Origin: Methylocystaceae bacterium UBA5192 | GTDB lineage: Bacteria > Pseudomonadota > Alphaproteobacteria > Rhizobiales > Beijerinckiaceae | Reading direction: 5' to 3' | NCBI GenBank assembly: GCA_002412985.1 | Contig: DHWC01000072.1 | Coordinates: forward strand, 1-7,296 | DNA length: 7,296 bases | In this document: positions 1 to 6,021 of the stretch, piece by piece | How the letters are laid out: every line of letters starts with the position of its first letter | How positions within the stretch are numbered: the first letter of the stretch is position 1 | The notes under the pieces: model-generated | The model's input: the letters and a program-made list of their open reading frames with translations, nothing else | Told to the model about the DNA's origin: nothing | Database searches by the model: none | Program-made: the position numbers and the translations under genes

Positions 1-116
1 TCTTTTCTAAGCGGCAATGCCTATGCCATGGGAAACGTCAATGACTTGCCCAATAAACAAGGTTATCGATAGATTGGCGCTCTTTTATTTAATCGCTCCC
101 CTACATAGATACCCCT
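1..116. other. Upstream region of uvrC, possible 3' tail of an unidentified gene
   Basis: Only one plus-strand frame is open from the left edge: the frame starting at base 1 reads 23 codons (ending ...NDLPNKQGYR) to a TAG at 70-72. This could be the C-terminus of a gene that begins outside the window, but a stretch this short can be open by chance and I do not recognise the peptide. The other two plus frames stop early, and no minus-strand gene start is visible. Between 73 and 116 there is an AT-rich segment (around 80-93) that could be part of a promoter, but no clear -35/-10 pair and no strong Shine-Dalgarno sequence precede uvrC. Confidence 0.2.
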
Positions 117-2105
117 ATGACTAGACCGCCTCGACCATCTGATGATCCACATTTGAACGCCGATAAACCGCCTGAAAATGACACATATGAAATGATAGAG
201 GTAGAAGCGCCATTGCTAACTGGCCAAGAGCCGGAGACGCCAGAGAGCGTAAAGCGCGGCATCAGCGTCATAAAACACTATTGGAAAAATGCGCCTAGCG
301 GCCCGGGCGTTTATAGAATGGTGGCTGAGACCGGTGAAGTACTCTATGTCGGAAAGGCTAAAAACGTCCGAAAGCGCGTCGCCAGCTACACCCGACTTGC
401 CGGGCACGTCAATCGTATTGCAAGAATGATCTCTGCGACAGCATCAATGATTTTTATTTCGGTAGAAACCGAAACGGATGCGCTTTTACTAGAAGCAAAC
501 TTAATCAAACAACTTAAACCGCGCTTTAACGTACTCATGCGCGATGATAAATCATTTCCCTATATTCTAATTTCAAATGATCATGCAGCGCCTCAAATCA
601 CTAAACATCGAGGCGCGCGTATTCGAAAGGGCGATTATTATGGACCTTTCGCTAGTATTTGGGCGGTAAATAGAGCGCTCAATACACTTGAGCGGGCCTT
701 TCTATTGCGCTCCTGTACGCAAAGTTATTATGATAATCGCACGCGCCCCTGTTTACTCCATCAAATAAAACGCTGCGCCGCGCCTTGTACGAATGAAATC
801 ACTATTGAAGATTATGCAGTTTTAGTTCAATCCGCGCGCAATTTTCTTTCTGGCAAAAGTCAGGATGTCAGAGAACAACTTGCTATCGAAATGACCCAAG
901 CGGCGGAAAAACTTGATTTTGAACGCGCCGCCCGATTGAGGGATAGAATTTCAGCTCTATCGACAATTCAGGGCGCACAGGGAATTAACCCAAAAACTAT
1001 TGAGGAAGCAGACGTCTTCGCCATCAGCAAAGAGGCTGGCCGCTTCTGTATTGAAGCCTTTTTTTTCCGCGCCTATCAAAATTGGGGAAATCGATCTTAT
1101 TTTCCGCGCGCAGACGCAGCATTAACAGAATCCGAAGTCTTAGAAGCCTTTCTCTCTCAATTTTATGATGAACATCCTTCCGCACCCCTTGTTCTCCTAT
1201 CGCACGCCATAGAGAGCAAGGGGCTTCTTGAAGAAGCTTTATCTAAAAAGGCGGAGAAACGCATACATATTCTCATCCCCCAGCGCGGAGAAAAAAAAGA
1301 ACTTGTCGATCATGCCCTAATAAACTCGACGCAAGCGCTTGGAAGAAAATTATCTGAAGATGCAAGTCAGCAAAAACTCCTTGCGGCCTTGAGTAATGCT
1401 TTCAAACTTGAAAATACGCCGCAAAGAGTTGAAGTCTATGACAATTCCCACATAAGCGGCGCACAAGCAATCGGAGCAATGGTTGTTGCGGGCCCAGCAG
1501 GTTTTATGAAAAGTCACTATCGCACATTTAATATCAAAAACACTCAAATATCGCCTGGGGATGACTTTGGCATGATGCGTGAAGTGTTAAATCGACGATT
1601 TTCACGTTTGGCTAAAGAGGAGGATAAAAATTCTGATCTTGATAGCTTCCCAAGTAGCCCAGACCTGGTGCTGATCGATGGTGGGCAAGGACAATTTAAG
1701 ATCGCTCAAGAGGCCCTAGAAGCTTCAGGCGTGAAGGGCGTTACGCTCGTCGCTATCGCTAAAGGAGCTGATCGAAACGCTGGTCGCGAGACCTTTTTTA
1801 TGGAGGGAAGAGAGCCCTTTCGTCTGCCCCCACATGATCCGGCGCTGTATTTTATTCAAAGGCTACGAGATGAAGCCCACCGTTTCGCCATTGGCACGCA
1901 TAGAGCAAAAAGACGGAAAGAGTTTGTTAAGAACCCCCTTGATGAAATCGCTGGCATAGGCCCAGCACGTAAGAGAGCCCTACTCCTTGCCTTTGGATCG
2001 GCGAAGGCTGTTTCCCGCGCCGCCTTGTTGGATCTTGAAAAGGCCCCCGGCATTAATAAAGCTACAGCTTTAATGATTTACAATCATTTCCAAAAGAGCG
2101 GCTAA
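117..2105 (+). CDS. uvrC: UvrABC system protein C, excinuclease subunit
   Basis: UvrC makes both incisions around bulky DNA lesions after UvrA/UvrB damage recognition in nucleotide excision repair; it acts in the cytoplasm. The 662-residue product has all family domains in order. The GIY-YIG nuclease is at about 61-145 (GPGVYRM 62-68, LYVGK 76-80, probable catalytic Y77, R87 and E126 in LLEANLIK). The next region has a Cys cluster (C200, C212, C220, C224). The UVR UvrB-binding helix pair is at about 246-282 (LDFERAARLRD). The RNase H-like 5' nuclease is at about 435-595, with D442 in YDNSHISG, GDDF 481-484, D521 in LIDGGQGQ and H588 in RDEAHRF. Tandem helix-hairpin-helix DNA-binding motifs lie at about 605-660. 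About 60 acidic residues precede the nuclease, as is common in rhizobial UvrC. The 117 start has no clear Shine-Dalgarno sequence; Met26 (base 192) is an alternative and would keep every domain. No key residue is missing. Two 8-base homopolymers (1059-1066, 1291-1298) lie inside the gene. Confidence 0.97.
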   Translation: MTRPPRPSDDPHLNADKPPENDTYEMIEVEAPLLTGQEPETPESVKRGISVIKHYWKNAPSGPGVYRMVAETGEVLYVGKAKNVRKRVASYTRLAGHVNRIARMISATASMIFISVETETDALLLEANLIKQLKPRFNVLMRDDKSFPYILISNDHAAPQITKHRGARIRKGDYYGPFASIWAVNRALNTLERAFLLRSCTQSYYDNRTRPCLLHQIKRCAAPCTNEITIEDYAVLVQSARNFLSGKSQDVREQLAIEMTQAAEKLDFERAARLRDRISALSTIQGAQGINPKTIEEADVFAISKEAGRFCIEAFFFRAYQNWGNRSYFPRADAALTESEVLEAFLSQFYDEHPSAPLVLLSHAIESKGLLEEALSKKAEKRIHILIPQRGEKKELVDHALINSTQALGRKLSEDASQQKLLAALSNAFKLENTPQRVEVYDNSHISGAQAIGAMVVAGPAGFMKSHYRTFNIKNTQISPGDDFGMMREVLNRRFSRLAKEEDKNSDLDSFPSSPDLVLIDGGQGQFKIAQEALEASGVKGVTLVAIAKGADRNAGRETFFMEGREPFRLPPHDPALYFIQRLRDEAHRFAIGTHRAKRRKEFVKNPLDEIAGIGPARKRALLLAFGSAKAVSRAALLDLEKAPGINKATALMIYNHFQKSG

Positions 2106-2108
2106 TTT

Positions 2109-2124
2109 AAAAGGATGCTTTTTT
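2109..2124 (+). terminator. Weak candidate terminator of uvrC
   Basis: Just after the uvrC stop, AAAAG (2109-2113) can pair with CTTTT (2118-2122) across a GATG loop, and the T-run continues to 2124. The stem is short and almost all A-T, so it would be a poor intrinsic terminator. It is, however, the only T-tract-associated hairpin between uvrC and ftsK, and uvrC may instead end by Rho or read into ftsK. Confidence 0.25.
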
Positions 2125-2139
2125 ACACGCCATTTCTAC

Positions 2140-2159
2140 AAGGGTTAATCAACCCTTAA
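2140..2159 (+). promoter_or_regulatory. CtrA-type full binding site upstream of ftsK, overlapping a dyad
   Basis: Bases 2145-2159 read TTAA, seven bases, TTAA, followed by CC. This matches the known alphaproteobacterial CtrA consensus TTAA-N7-TTAAC exactly. The site overlaps a perfect inverted repeat, AAGGGTT (2140-2146) and AACCCTT (2151-2157) around AATC. A further direct copy of ACCCTTA occurs at 2172-2178, 20 bases (two helical turns) after the one at 2152-2158. The site ends 92 bases before the 2252 start codon of ftsK, a normal distance for a CtrA-controlled promoter, where CtrA usually overlaps the -35 region. That CtrA binds here, and whether it activates or represses, is inference; no strong sigma-70 -10 box is evident next to it. 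Confidence 0.55.
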
Positions 2160-2251
2160 CCGTGACAATTTACCCTTACAAGATCTTCTTGGCGTCGCTC
2201 TCCATTGGTTATGCGCCGTGAGATAAAACCTTTTGTCCTTCTAATCGAGCG

Positions 2252-4741
2252 ATGTGTATCATGCGGAGCCATTATAGAGGCCACCTCTCCGAACAGATTA
2301 GCGAATTTACCTCCAATCGGATGAAGCAATTGGGCGGTCTAGCGATGATGATAAGCGCTGGCGCTTTGACGCTCGCGCTGGCTTCCTGGTCCGCTCAAGA
2401 CCCTTCCCTCAATCACGCTACGAATACGCCGCCTCGAAATCTTTTAGGCGCGCCAGGCGCAATTAGCGCTGATATTGTCATGCAGCTTGTGGGGTTTGGC
2501 GCAATCGCCGCAATTATTCCGCTTGCTATGCAAGGTATGCGCTTGATCCGACTCCAGCGCCTGGACAAAAGCGCATGGCGTCTTGGTTTATGGTGCCTGG
2601 GCGTCATAGCTTCCGCCGCGACAGCCGCGCTCCTGCCAGCAACCGACCGCTGGCCTTTGCCGACAGGCCTTGGCGGCGTTATCGGAGACGGCGTTTTATC
2701 AATTCCTCGGGCCATTTTTGCTAACGCCAGTATCGCTATGGCGATTTTTGGCGTGATGACCGCATTTGTAGCAATCCTCTCTGTTAGCGGCGCGGCCGGT
2801 TTGGGCGCAAAGGCTGAAAATAATTCTGACGAAGATCCATTCATGCCCGAAGAAGACACTCAGCGCACCTATGAAGATGAAGATTTAGATGGAGAGCCCG
2901 GCGTTGCGCTAATTTCCTTTGGGGCGATCATTCATACAGGACTGGCGATTAAAAGCTGGTTTAGCCGCAAGATTGTAACTTTAAAAAACAAACGTAAAAT
3001 TCAAGAGGCCAAGCCCCTTACGCCTCAAGTTCGAAAAGAGCCTACTTTTGATGACCTTGATAGCTGGCCAAGCTATGCCCCAACGCCAAGGAATTTAGAT
3101 CAAGATTTAGATCAAAACATTATCCCTGAAGAGAAAGCGGCTCCAGTTGCTTCTCGGCGTCGGCAACGCGCGCCGTCACGTCCAATCAAAACATCTGAAA
3201 TCTATGAAACACCCTCCCTGACGCTCCTTGCTGAGCCTAAAAAAACATCCGTGAGCGCACGTCTTTCTGCGGAAGCCTTAGAGGAAAATGCGCATTTATT
3301 GGAGGGCGTCTTAGATGATTTTTCAGTCAGAGGCGAAATCATTAACGCGCGCCCAGGGCCTGTTGTAACACTCTATGAACTCGAACCGGCAGCAGGAGTA
3401 AAATCCTCAAGAGTAATTGGACTAGCGGATGATATCGCTCGCTCGATGTCTGCTATTTCTGCCCGCGTCGCTGTCGTTTCTGGCAGAAACGCCATCGGTA
3501 TTGAATTACCTAACCAGCGCAGAGAAACGGTATATCTCAGAGAATTACTTGCAAATGAGGAATTTGCTAACTCAAGCCATAAATTAGCGATTGCTCTGGG
3601 TAAGACGATTGGCGGCGAAGCAGTCATTGTTGATCTCGCACGCATGCCACATTTGCTCGTTGCCGGCACAACTGGCTCAGGCAAATCTGTGGCAATTAAT
3701 ACAATGATTTTATCTCTACTCTACCGATTGAAACCAGAAGAGTGTCGACTGATCATGGTCGATCCAAAGATGCTCGAACTTTCAGTTTACGACAATATCC
3801 CCCATCTTCTCACCCCGGTTGTAACAGATCCCAAGAAAGCCGTCGTAGCGCTGAAATGGGCTGTTAGAGAGATGGAGGATCGTTATCGTAAAATGTCCAA
3901 ATTGGGCGTACGAAATATTGATGGATTTAACGCGCGCGTATCTGAAGCGATGGCGAAAGGTGAGTCAATCAGCCGCACAGTCCAAACAGGCTTTGACCGG
4001 GAAACGGGAGAGGCAATCTTCGAACATGAGACGATGGATCTCGCTAAACTGCCCTATATTGTCGTAATCGTCGACGAAATGGCGGATCTTATGCTCGTTG
4101 CGGGCAAGGATATTGAAGGCGCAATCCAAAGACTAGCTCAAATGGCGCGGGCAGCGGGGATTCACCTGATCATGGCGACGCAACGTCCTTCCGTTGACGT
4201 CATTACCGGCACAATCAAAGCTAATTTTCCAACGCGTATCTCCTTTCAAGTCACGTCAAAAATTGATAGCCGGACAATTCTTGGAGAACAGGGCGCTGAG
4301 CAGCTATTGGGGCAAGGGGATATGTTGTACATGGCAGGGGGCGGGCGTATTTCACGCGTGCACGGACCCTTCGTGTCAGATGTTGAAGTCGAACAAGTGG
4401 TCGCGCATCTAAAAACTCAAGGCGCACCACAATATCTCGACGCAATTACGGTAGAAGAAGACAGCGGCGAAAGCGATACTGGACCTTTGGCGGGAACCAT
4501 GGACGCGGAAGAAGGCGGCGATCTTTATGATCGCGCTGTCAATATTGTTCTACGTGATCGAAAATGTTCAACGAGCTATATCCAACGACGTCTATCTATC
4601 GGTTATAATAAAGCTGCCTCCATTGTGGAACGGATGGAGCAGGAAGGCGTCGTAAGCCAGCCAAATCATTCTGGAAAACGTGAAATCTTAGTCGGAGGGG
4701 GCGTAGATCGCGGCGCATTTGATATCGAGGCCGCGGAGTAA
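2252..4741 (+). CDS. ftsK: DNA translocase FtsK (cell division, chromosome segregation)
   Basis: FtsK is a septal, membrane-anchored hexameric ATPase that pumps DNA toward dif and activates XerCD dimer resolution. Of 829 residues, the N-terminus holds four hydrophobic helices (about 27-46, 74-96, 110-130, 157-180), typical of the alphaproteobacterial FtsK anchor. A charged, Pro/Asp-rich linker follows (about 187-335), including a short membrane-proximal hydrophobic patch (216-234) and a small NLDQDLDQ duplication. The motor has an alpha part (about 338-430), Walker A GTTGSGKS (472-479), Walker B IVVIVDEMADL (603-613, DE at 608-609) and a conserved MATQRPSVDVITG (641-653). The C-terminal gamma winged helix (about 752-812, IQRRLSIGYNKAASIVERM) closely resembles the KOPS-reading domain of E. 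coli FtsK. The start is uncertain: ATG 2252 and ATG 2261 are both in frame and neither has a good Shine-Dalgarno sequence; 2261 (MRSHYRGHL) is equally plausible. It is followed by lolA, an arrangement I know from Rhizobiales. Confidence 0.97.
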   Translation: MCIMRSHYRGHLSEQISEFTSNRMKQLGGLAMMISAGALTLALASWSAQDPSLNHATNTPPRNLLGAPGAISADIVMQLVGFGAIAAIIPLAMQGMRLIRLQRLDKSAWRLGLWCLGVIASAATAALLPATDRWPLPTGLGGVIGDGVLSIPRAIFANASIAMAIFGVMTAFVAILSVSGAAGLGAKAENNSDEDPFMPEEDTQRTYEDEDLDGEPGVALISFGAIIHTGLAIKSWFSRKIVTLKNKRKIQEAKPLTPQVRKEPTFDDLDSWPSYAPTPRNLDQDLDQNIIPEEKAAPVASRRRQRAPSRPIKTSEIYETPSLTLLAEPKKTSVSARLSAEALEENAHLLEGVLDDFSVRGEIINARPGPVVTLYELEPAAGVKSSRVIGLADDIARSMSAISARVAVVSGRNAIGIELPNQRRETVYLRELLANEEFANSSHKLAIALGKTIGGEAVIVDLARMPHLLVAGTTGSGKSVAINTMILSLLYRLKPEECRLIMVDPKMLELSVYDNIPHLLTPVVTDPKKAVVALKWAVREMEDRYRKMSKLGVRNIDGFNARVSEAMAKGESISRTVQTGFDRETGEAIFEHETMDLAKLPYIVVIVDEMADLMLVAGKDIEGAIQRLAQMARAAGIHLIMATQRPSVDVITGTIKANFPTRISFQVTSKIDSRTILGEQGAEQLLGQGDMLYMAGGGRISRVHGPFVSDVEVEQVVAHLKTQGAPQYLDAITVEEDSGESDTGPLAGTMDAEEGGDLYDRAVNIVLRDRKCSTSYIQRRLSIGYNKAASIVERMEQEGVVSQPNHSGKREILVGGGVDRGAFDIEAAE
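3093..3116 (+). repeat. 12-base tandem duplication in the FtsK linker
   Basis: ATTTAGATCAAG (3093-3104) is followed at once by ATTTAGATCAAA (3105-3116), differing only in the last base. In frame this gives the linker peptide NLDQDLDQ (residues 281-288). It looks like a replication-slippage duplication in a segment of FtsK that tolerates length change, so a functional role is unlikely. Confidence 0.65.
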
Positions 4742-4746
4742 GGATA

Positions 4747-4775
4747 ATTGCTTAAGCCTCTTGCATTGCTTAAGC
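4747..4775. repeat. Direct repeat of ATTGCTTAAGC between ftsK and lolA
   Basis: The 11-mer ATTGCTTAAGC occurs at 4747-4757 and again, identical, at 4765-4775, an offset of 18 bases. Each copy contains the 8-base palindrome GCTTAAGC. The pair begins six bases after the ftsK stop and ends 66 bases before the lolA start. It could be a tandem operator for lolA or part of a promoter, but the 18-base offset is not a whole number of helical turns, and chance or a small duplication is also possible. Confidence 0.4.
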
Positions 4776-4830
4776 GCCTTAGGACTCATAATTTAAGATT
4801 TCGTGGTAGAAATTTGATCGTTAACGAATC

Positions 4831-4844
4831 GGAACTTTATCGTG
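4831..4844 (+). promoter_or_regulatory. Start region of lolA: GGAA before a GTG codon
   Basis: GGAA at 4831-4834 lies seven bases before GTG 4842, a weak but correctly spaced Shine-Dalgarno sequence. The lolA frame has a TGA at 4815-4817 and no ATG, GTG or TTG between it and 4842, so 4842 is the first possible start. It also gives a complete signal peptide, which decides the start in favour of GTG. Confidence 0.6.
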
Positions 4845-5651
4845 ACAAAAAACTCTCTGATATTGGCAAACCTATTGGTTTTATTATCCACGCCGCTCCT
4901 CGCTCAAACTCCTGCAGCCGCTCCAGTAAATTCTAATGAAACAAAACCAGCGGCGAATGCGGAACAAAAACCTGCAGAAGCAAAGACTTCTTCAGAGGGA
5001 GGTAGTGAGCAAAAGTCTCCCGAGAACCCGCTTGCTGCAGAATCCAACCTCTCAGACAAGAAAAAATCTGGAAAAACCACCAAAGAGCCCATGCAACTTG
5101 GTAAAAAAAACGCCGATGCGCCAAAACCCATGGAGCGGAGCGAAGCTATCAAGCGCGCCAACGCCTTTTTTAATTCCTCACCAGTCATGACAGCTGACTT
5201 CGTTCAAATTGGCGGCGACGGCAAACGTTCAGAAGGCAAACTCTATGTGCAACGGGCTGGCCGCGTTCGCTTTGAATATGCCCAACCCGCGACAATGGAA
5301 GTCGTCGCCGACGGCGTCCAGGTCGCTGTAAGAGATCGAAAGCTAGCGACACAAGATCTCTATTTTATTTCGCAGACGCCATTGAAATTTTTAATGAAGG
5401 AAAAGATCGATCTGGAAAAAGACGTAACAGTCCAAGACGTTGCGACTGACGACTCTGGGATTACAATATTCATCGAAGATAAAGCGACATTTGGCGGCAC
5501 ATCGCACGTGCGTTTAATTTTTGATCCAAAAACCTTCAAGCTAAAACAATGGCAAGTTAAAGATCCCCAGGGCTATGAGACGCTGATCTCTCTGTTTAAT
5601 ATCGATCAGACAAAGACGCCTGACGCTGAGCTCTTCAAAATAAGTAAATAA
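4842..5651 (+). CDS. lolA: Outer-membrane lipoprotein carrier protein LolA
   Basis: LolA takes mature lipoproteins from the LolCDE transporter at the inner membrane and carries them across the periplasm to the outer membrane. The 269-residue product starts with a Sec signal peptide: short n-region MTKN, hydrophobic core about 5-20, likely cleavage after A21. About 75 residues of low-complexity sequence follow (22-97), rich in Lys, Pro, Glu, Ala and Ser and likely disordered. The LolA fold occupies about 98-269: MTADFVQ (116-122), GKLYVQRAGRVRFEY (132-146), DLYFISQTPLKFLM (172-185), LIFDPKTFKLKQWQVKDPQG (225-244). The N-terminal insert makes it longer than the roughly 200-residue E. coli LolA. 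The domain is divergent in the way I expect of alphaproteobacterial LolA. Position immediately after ftsK supports the call. It ends in a hairpin-rich gap and converges with asd. A longer-range co-transcript from ftsK is possible across the 100-base gap. Confidence 0.9.
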   Translation: MTKNSLILANLLVLLSTPLLAQTPAAAPVNSNETKPAANAEQKPAEAKTSSEGGSEQKSPENPLAAESNLSDKKKSGKTTKEPMQLGKKNADAPKPMERSEAIKRANAFFNSSPVMTADFVQIGGDGKRSEGKLYVQRAGRVRFEYAQPATMEVVADGVQVAVRDRKLATQDLYFISQTPLKFLMKEKIDLEKDVTVQDVATDDSGITIFIEDKATFGGTSHVRLIFDPKTFKLKQWQVKDPQGYETLISLFNIDQTKTPDAELFKISK

Positions 5652-5728
5652 CGGCTCACAATAAGCGATAGCGACTAAGGAAAATCGCCAGATCGAGGGA
5701 TAATTTCTCATCCCTTCACAAAATAGAA

Positions 5729-5759
5729 AAGGCCGCCCACATCTCATATGAGCGGCCTT
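5729..5759. terminator. Probable bidirectional terminator downstream of lolA
   Basis: AAGGCCGC (5729-5736) pairs perfectly with GCGGCCTT (5752-5759) across a 15-base loop. On the plus strand, where it would end lolA, the trailing tract is TTCTCTC, which is weak. Read on the minus strand, the same stem is followed by TTTTCTATTTT, which is better. It could therefore serve lolA and also back up asd termination, or end a minus-strand small transcript. Confidence 0.65.
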
Positions 5760-5761
5760 CT

Positions 5762-5790
5762 CTCAGGTCAGCACTGAGGGGCTGCTGACC
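5762..5790. repeat. Hairpin with two mutually exclusive stems
   Basis: GGTCAGCA (5766-5773) and TGCTGACC (5783-5790) form a perfect 8-base stem with a 9-base loop. An alternative stem pairs CTCAG (5762-5766) with CTGAG (5774-5778) and uses the left arm of the first stem as its loop, so the two cannot both form. No T-tract follows on the plus strand. On the minus strand this hairpin sits directly upstream of the terminator-like hairpin at 5729-5759. Confidence 0.5.
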
Positions 5791-5942
5791 GAAATTAAAT
5801 GAAAAATTACTTATCTAATATCGCCAATAAAACGCCTCCTCTGAAGGCCATCGCTCATAATTAACTCATTTATAGGCAGCTCTTAGCCCTCCGCCCTAAA
5901 TGAACGCTAATTGAATTATTCTAGCCAAAATAGGGATATTTA

Positions 5943-5960
5943 ATGTGCGCTAGCGCACAT
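5943..5960. repeat. 18-base perfect palindrome ATGTGCGCTAGCGCACAT
   Basis: The sequence equals its own reverse complement over all 18 bases, with no spacer. A gapless palindrome makes a poor RNA hairpin loop and is more like a binding site for a dimeric protein, although with the central bases unpaired it could also fold. It lies seven bases beyond the asd terminator T-tract, on the far side from asd, and at least 290 bases from any start codon in the window, so its regulatory target is not obvious. Confidence 0.6.
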
Positions 5961-5963
5961 GGG

Positions 5964-5995
5964 AAACAAAAAAAGGCCGCCTCTCGAGCGACCTT
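5964..5995 (-). terminator. Rho-independent terminator of asd
   Basis: Read on the minus strand, AAGGTCGC (5995-5988) pairs with GCGGCCTT (5980-5973), eight pairs including one T-G wobble, with a 7-base loop. The hairpin runs into seven Ts (5974-5968, the last stem pairs included). It begins 26 bases after the asd stop codon. This is a textbook intrinsic terminator in the asd orientation; on the plus strand it lacks a T-tract. Confidence 0.85.
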
Positions 5996-6021
5996 AGGAT
6001 TTAATTTTTCTTAATCGACTT

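Larger units (their letters stand above)
5652..6021. other. Intergenic region between convergent lolA and asd, rich in hairpins
   Basis: No credible protein gene lies in these 370 bases. Reading left to right it holds: a small inverted repeat AGGGAT/ATCCCT (5696-5701, 5710-5715); a GC-rich terminator-like hairpin (5729-5759); a second hairpin with two competing pairings (5762-5790); an AT-rich stretch (5791-5940) with only tiny open frames; an 18-base perfect palindrome (5943-5960); and the asd terminator (5968-5995). The AT-rich middle has no strong promoter I can defend on either strand. Confidence 0.7.

Noticed and set aside
2413..2859. 148-codon open frame antisense to the 5' part of ftsK
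   Set aside because: It lies wholly opposite the FtsK membrane domain, whose codon bias leaves the reverse frame open. It has no independent start signal and no recognisable protein pattern.
4884..4892. TTATCCACG, one base from a DnaA box
   Set aside because: It is a single copy inside the lolA signal-peptide codons with no clustering, so an origin or DnaA control is not supported.
4748..4936. 62-codon frame from a TTG between ftsK and lolA
   Set aside because: It is driven by the repeated TTGCTTAAG element, has no ribosome binding site and overlaps the lolA signal peptide in another frame.
4904..5190. Open frames on both strands over the low-complexity part of lolA
   Set aside because: They are by-products of the Lys/Pro/Glu/Ala codon pattern of lolA. 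The lolA frame alone gives a signal peptide and a known domain.
5811..5858. 15-codon minus-strand frame MSDGLQRRRFIGDIR
   Set aside because: There is no clear ribosome binding site and no gene just downstream for it to act on as a leader peptide. Kept only as a note in case a minus-strand transcript is found here.
5799..5864. 21-codon plus-strand frame MKNYLSNIANKTPPLKAIAHN after lolA
   Set aside because: It has no Shine-Dalgarno sequence and no recognised homologue, and its length is within chance for an AT-rich gap.
6001..6014. TTAA-N6-TTAA near the asd stop, resembling a CtrA site
   Set aside because: The spacing is six rather than seven, it lies in an AT-rich 3' region, and no promoter is expected there.
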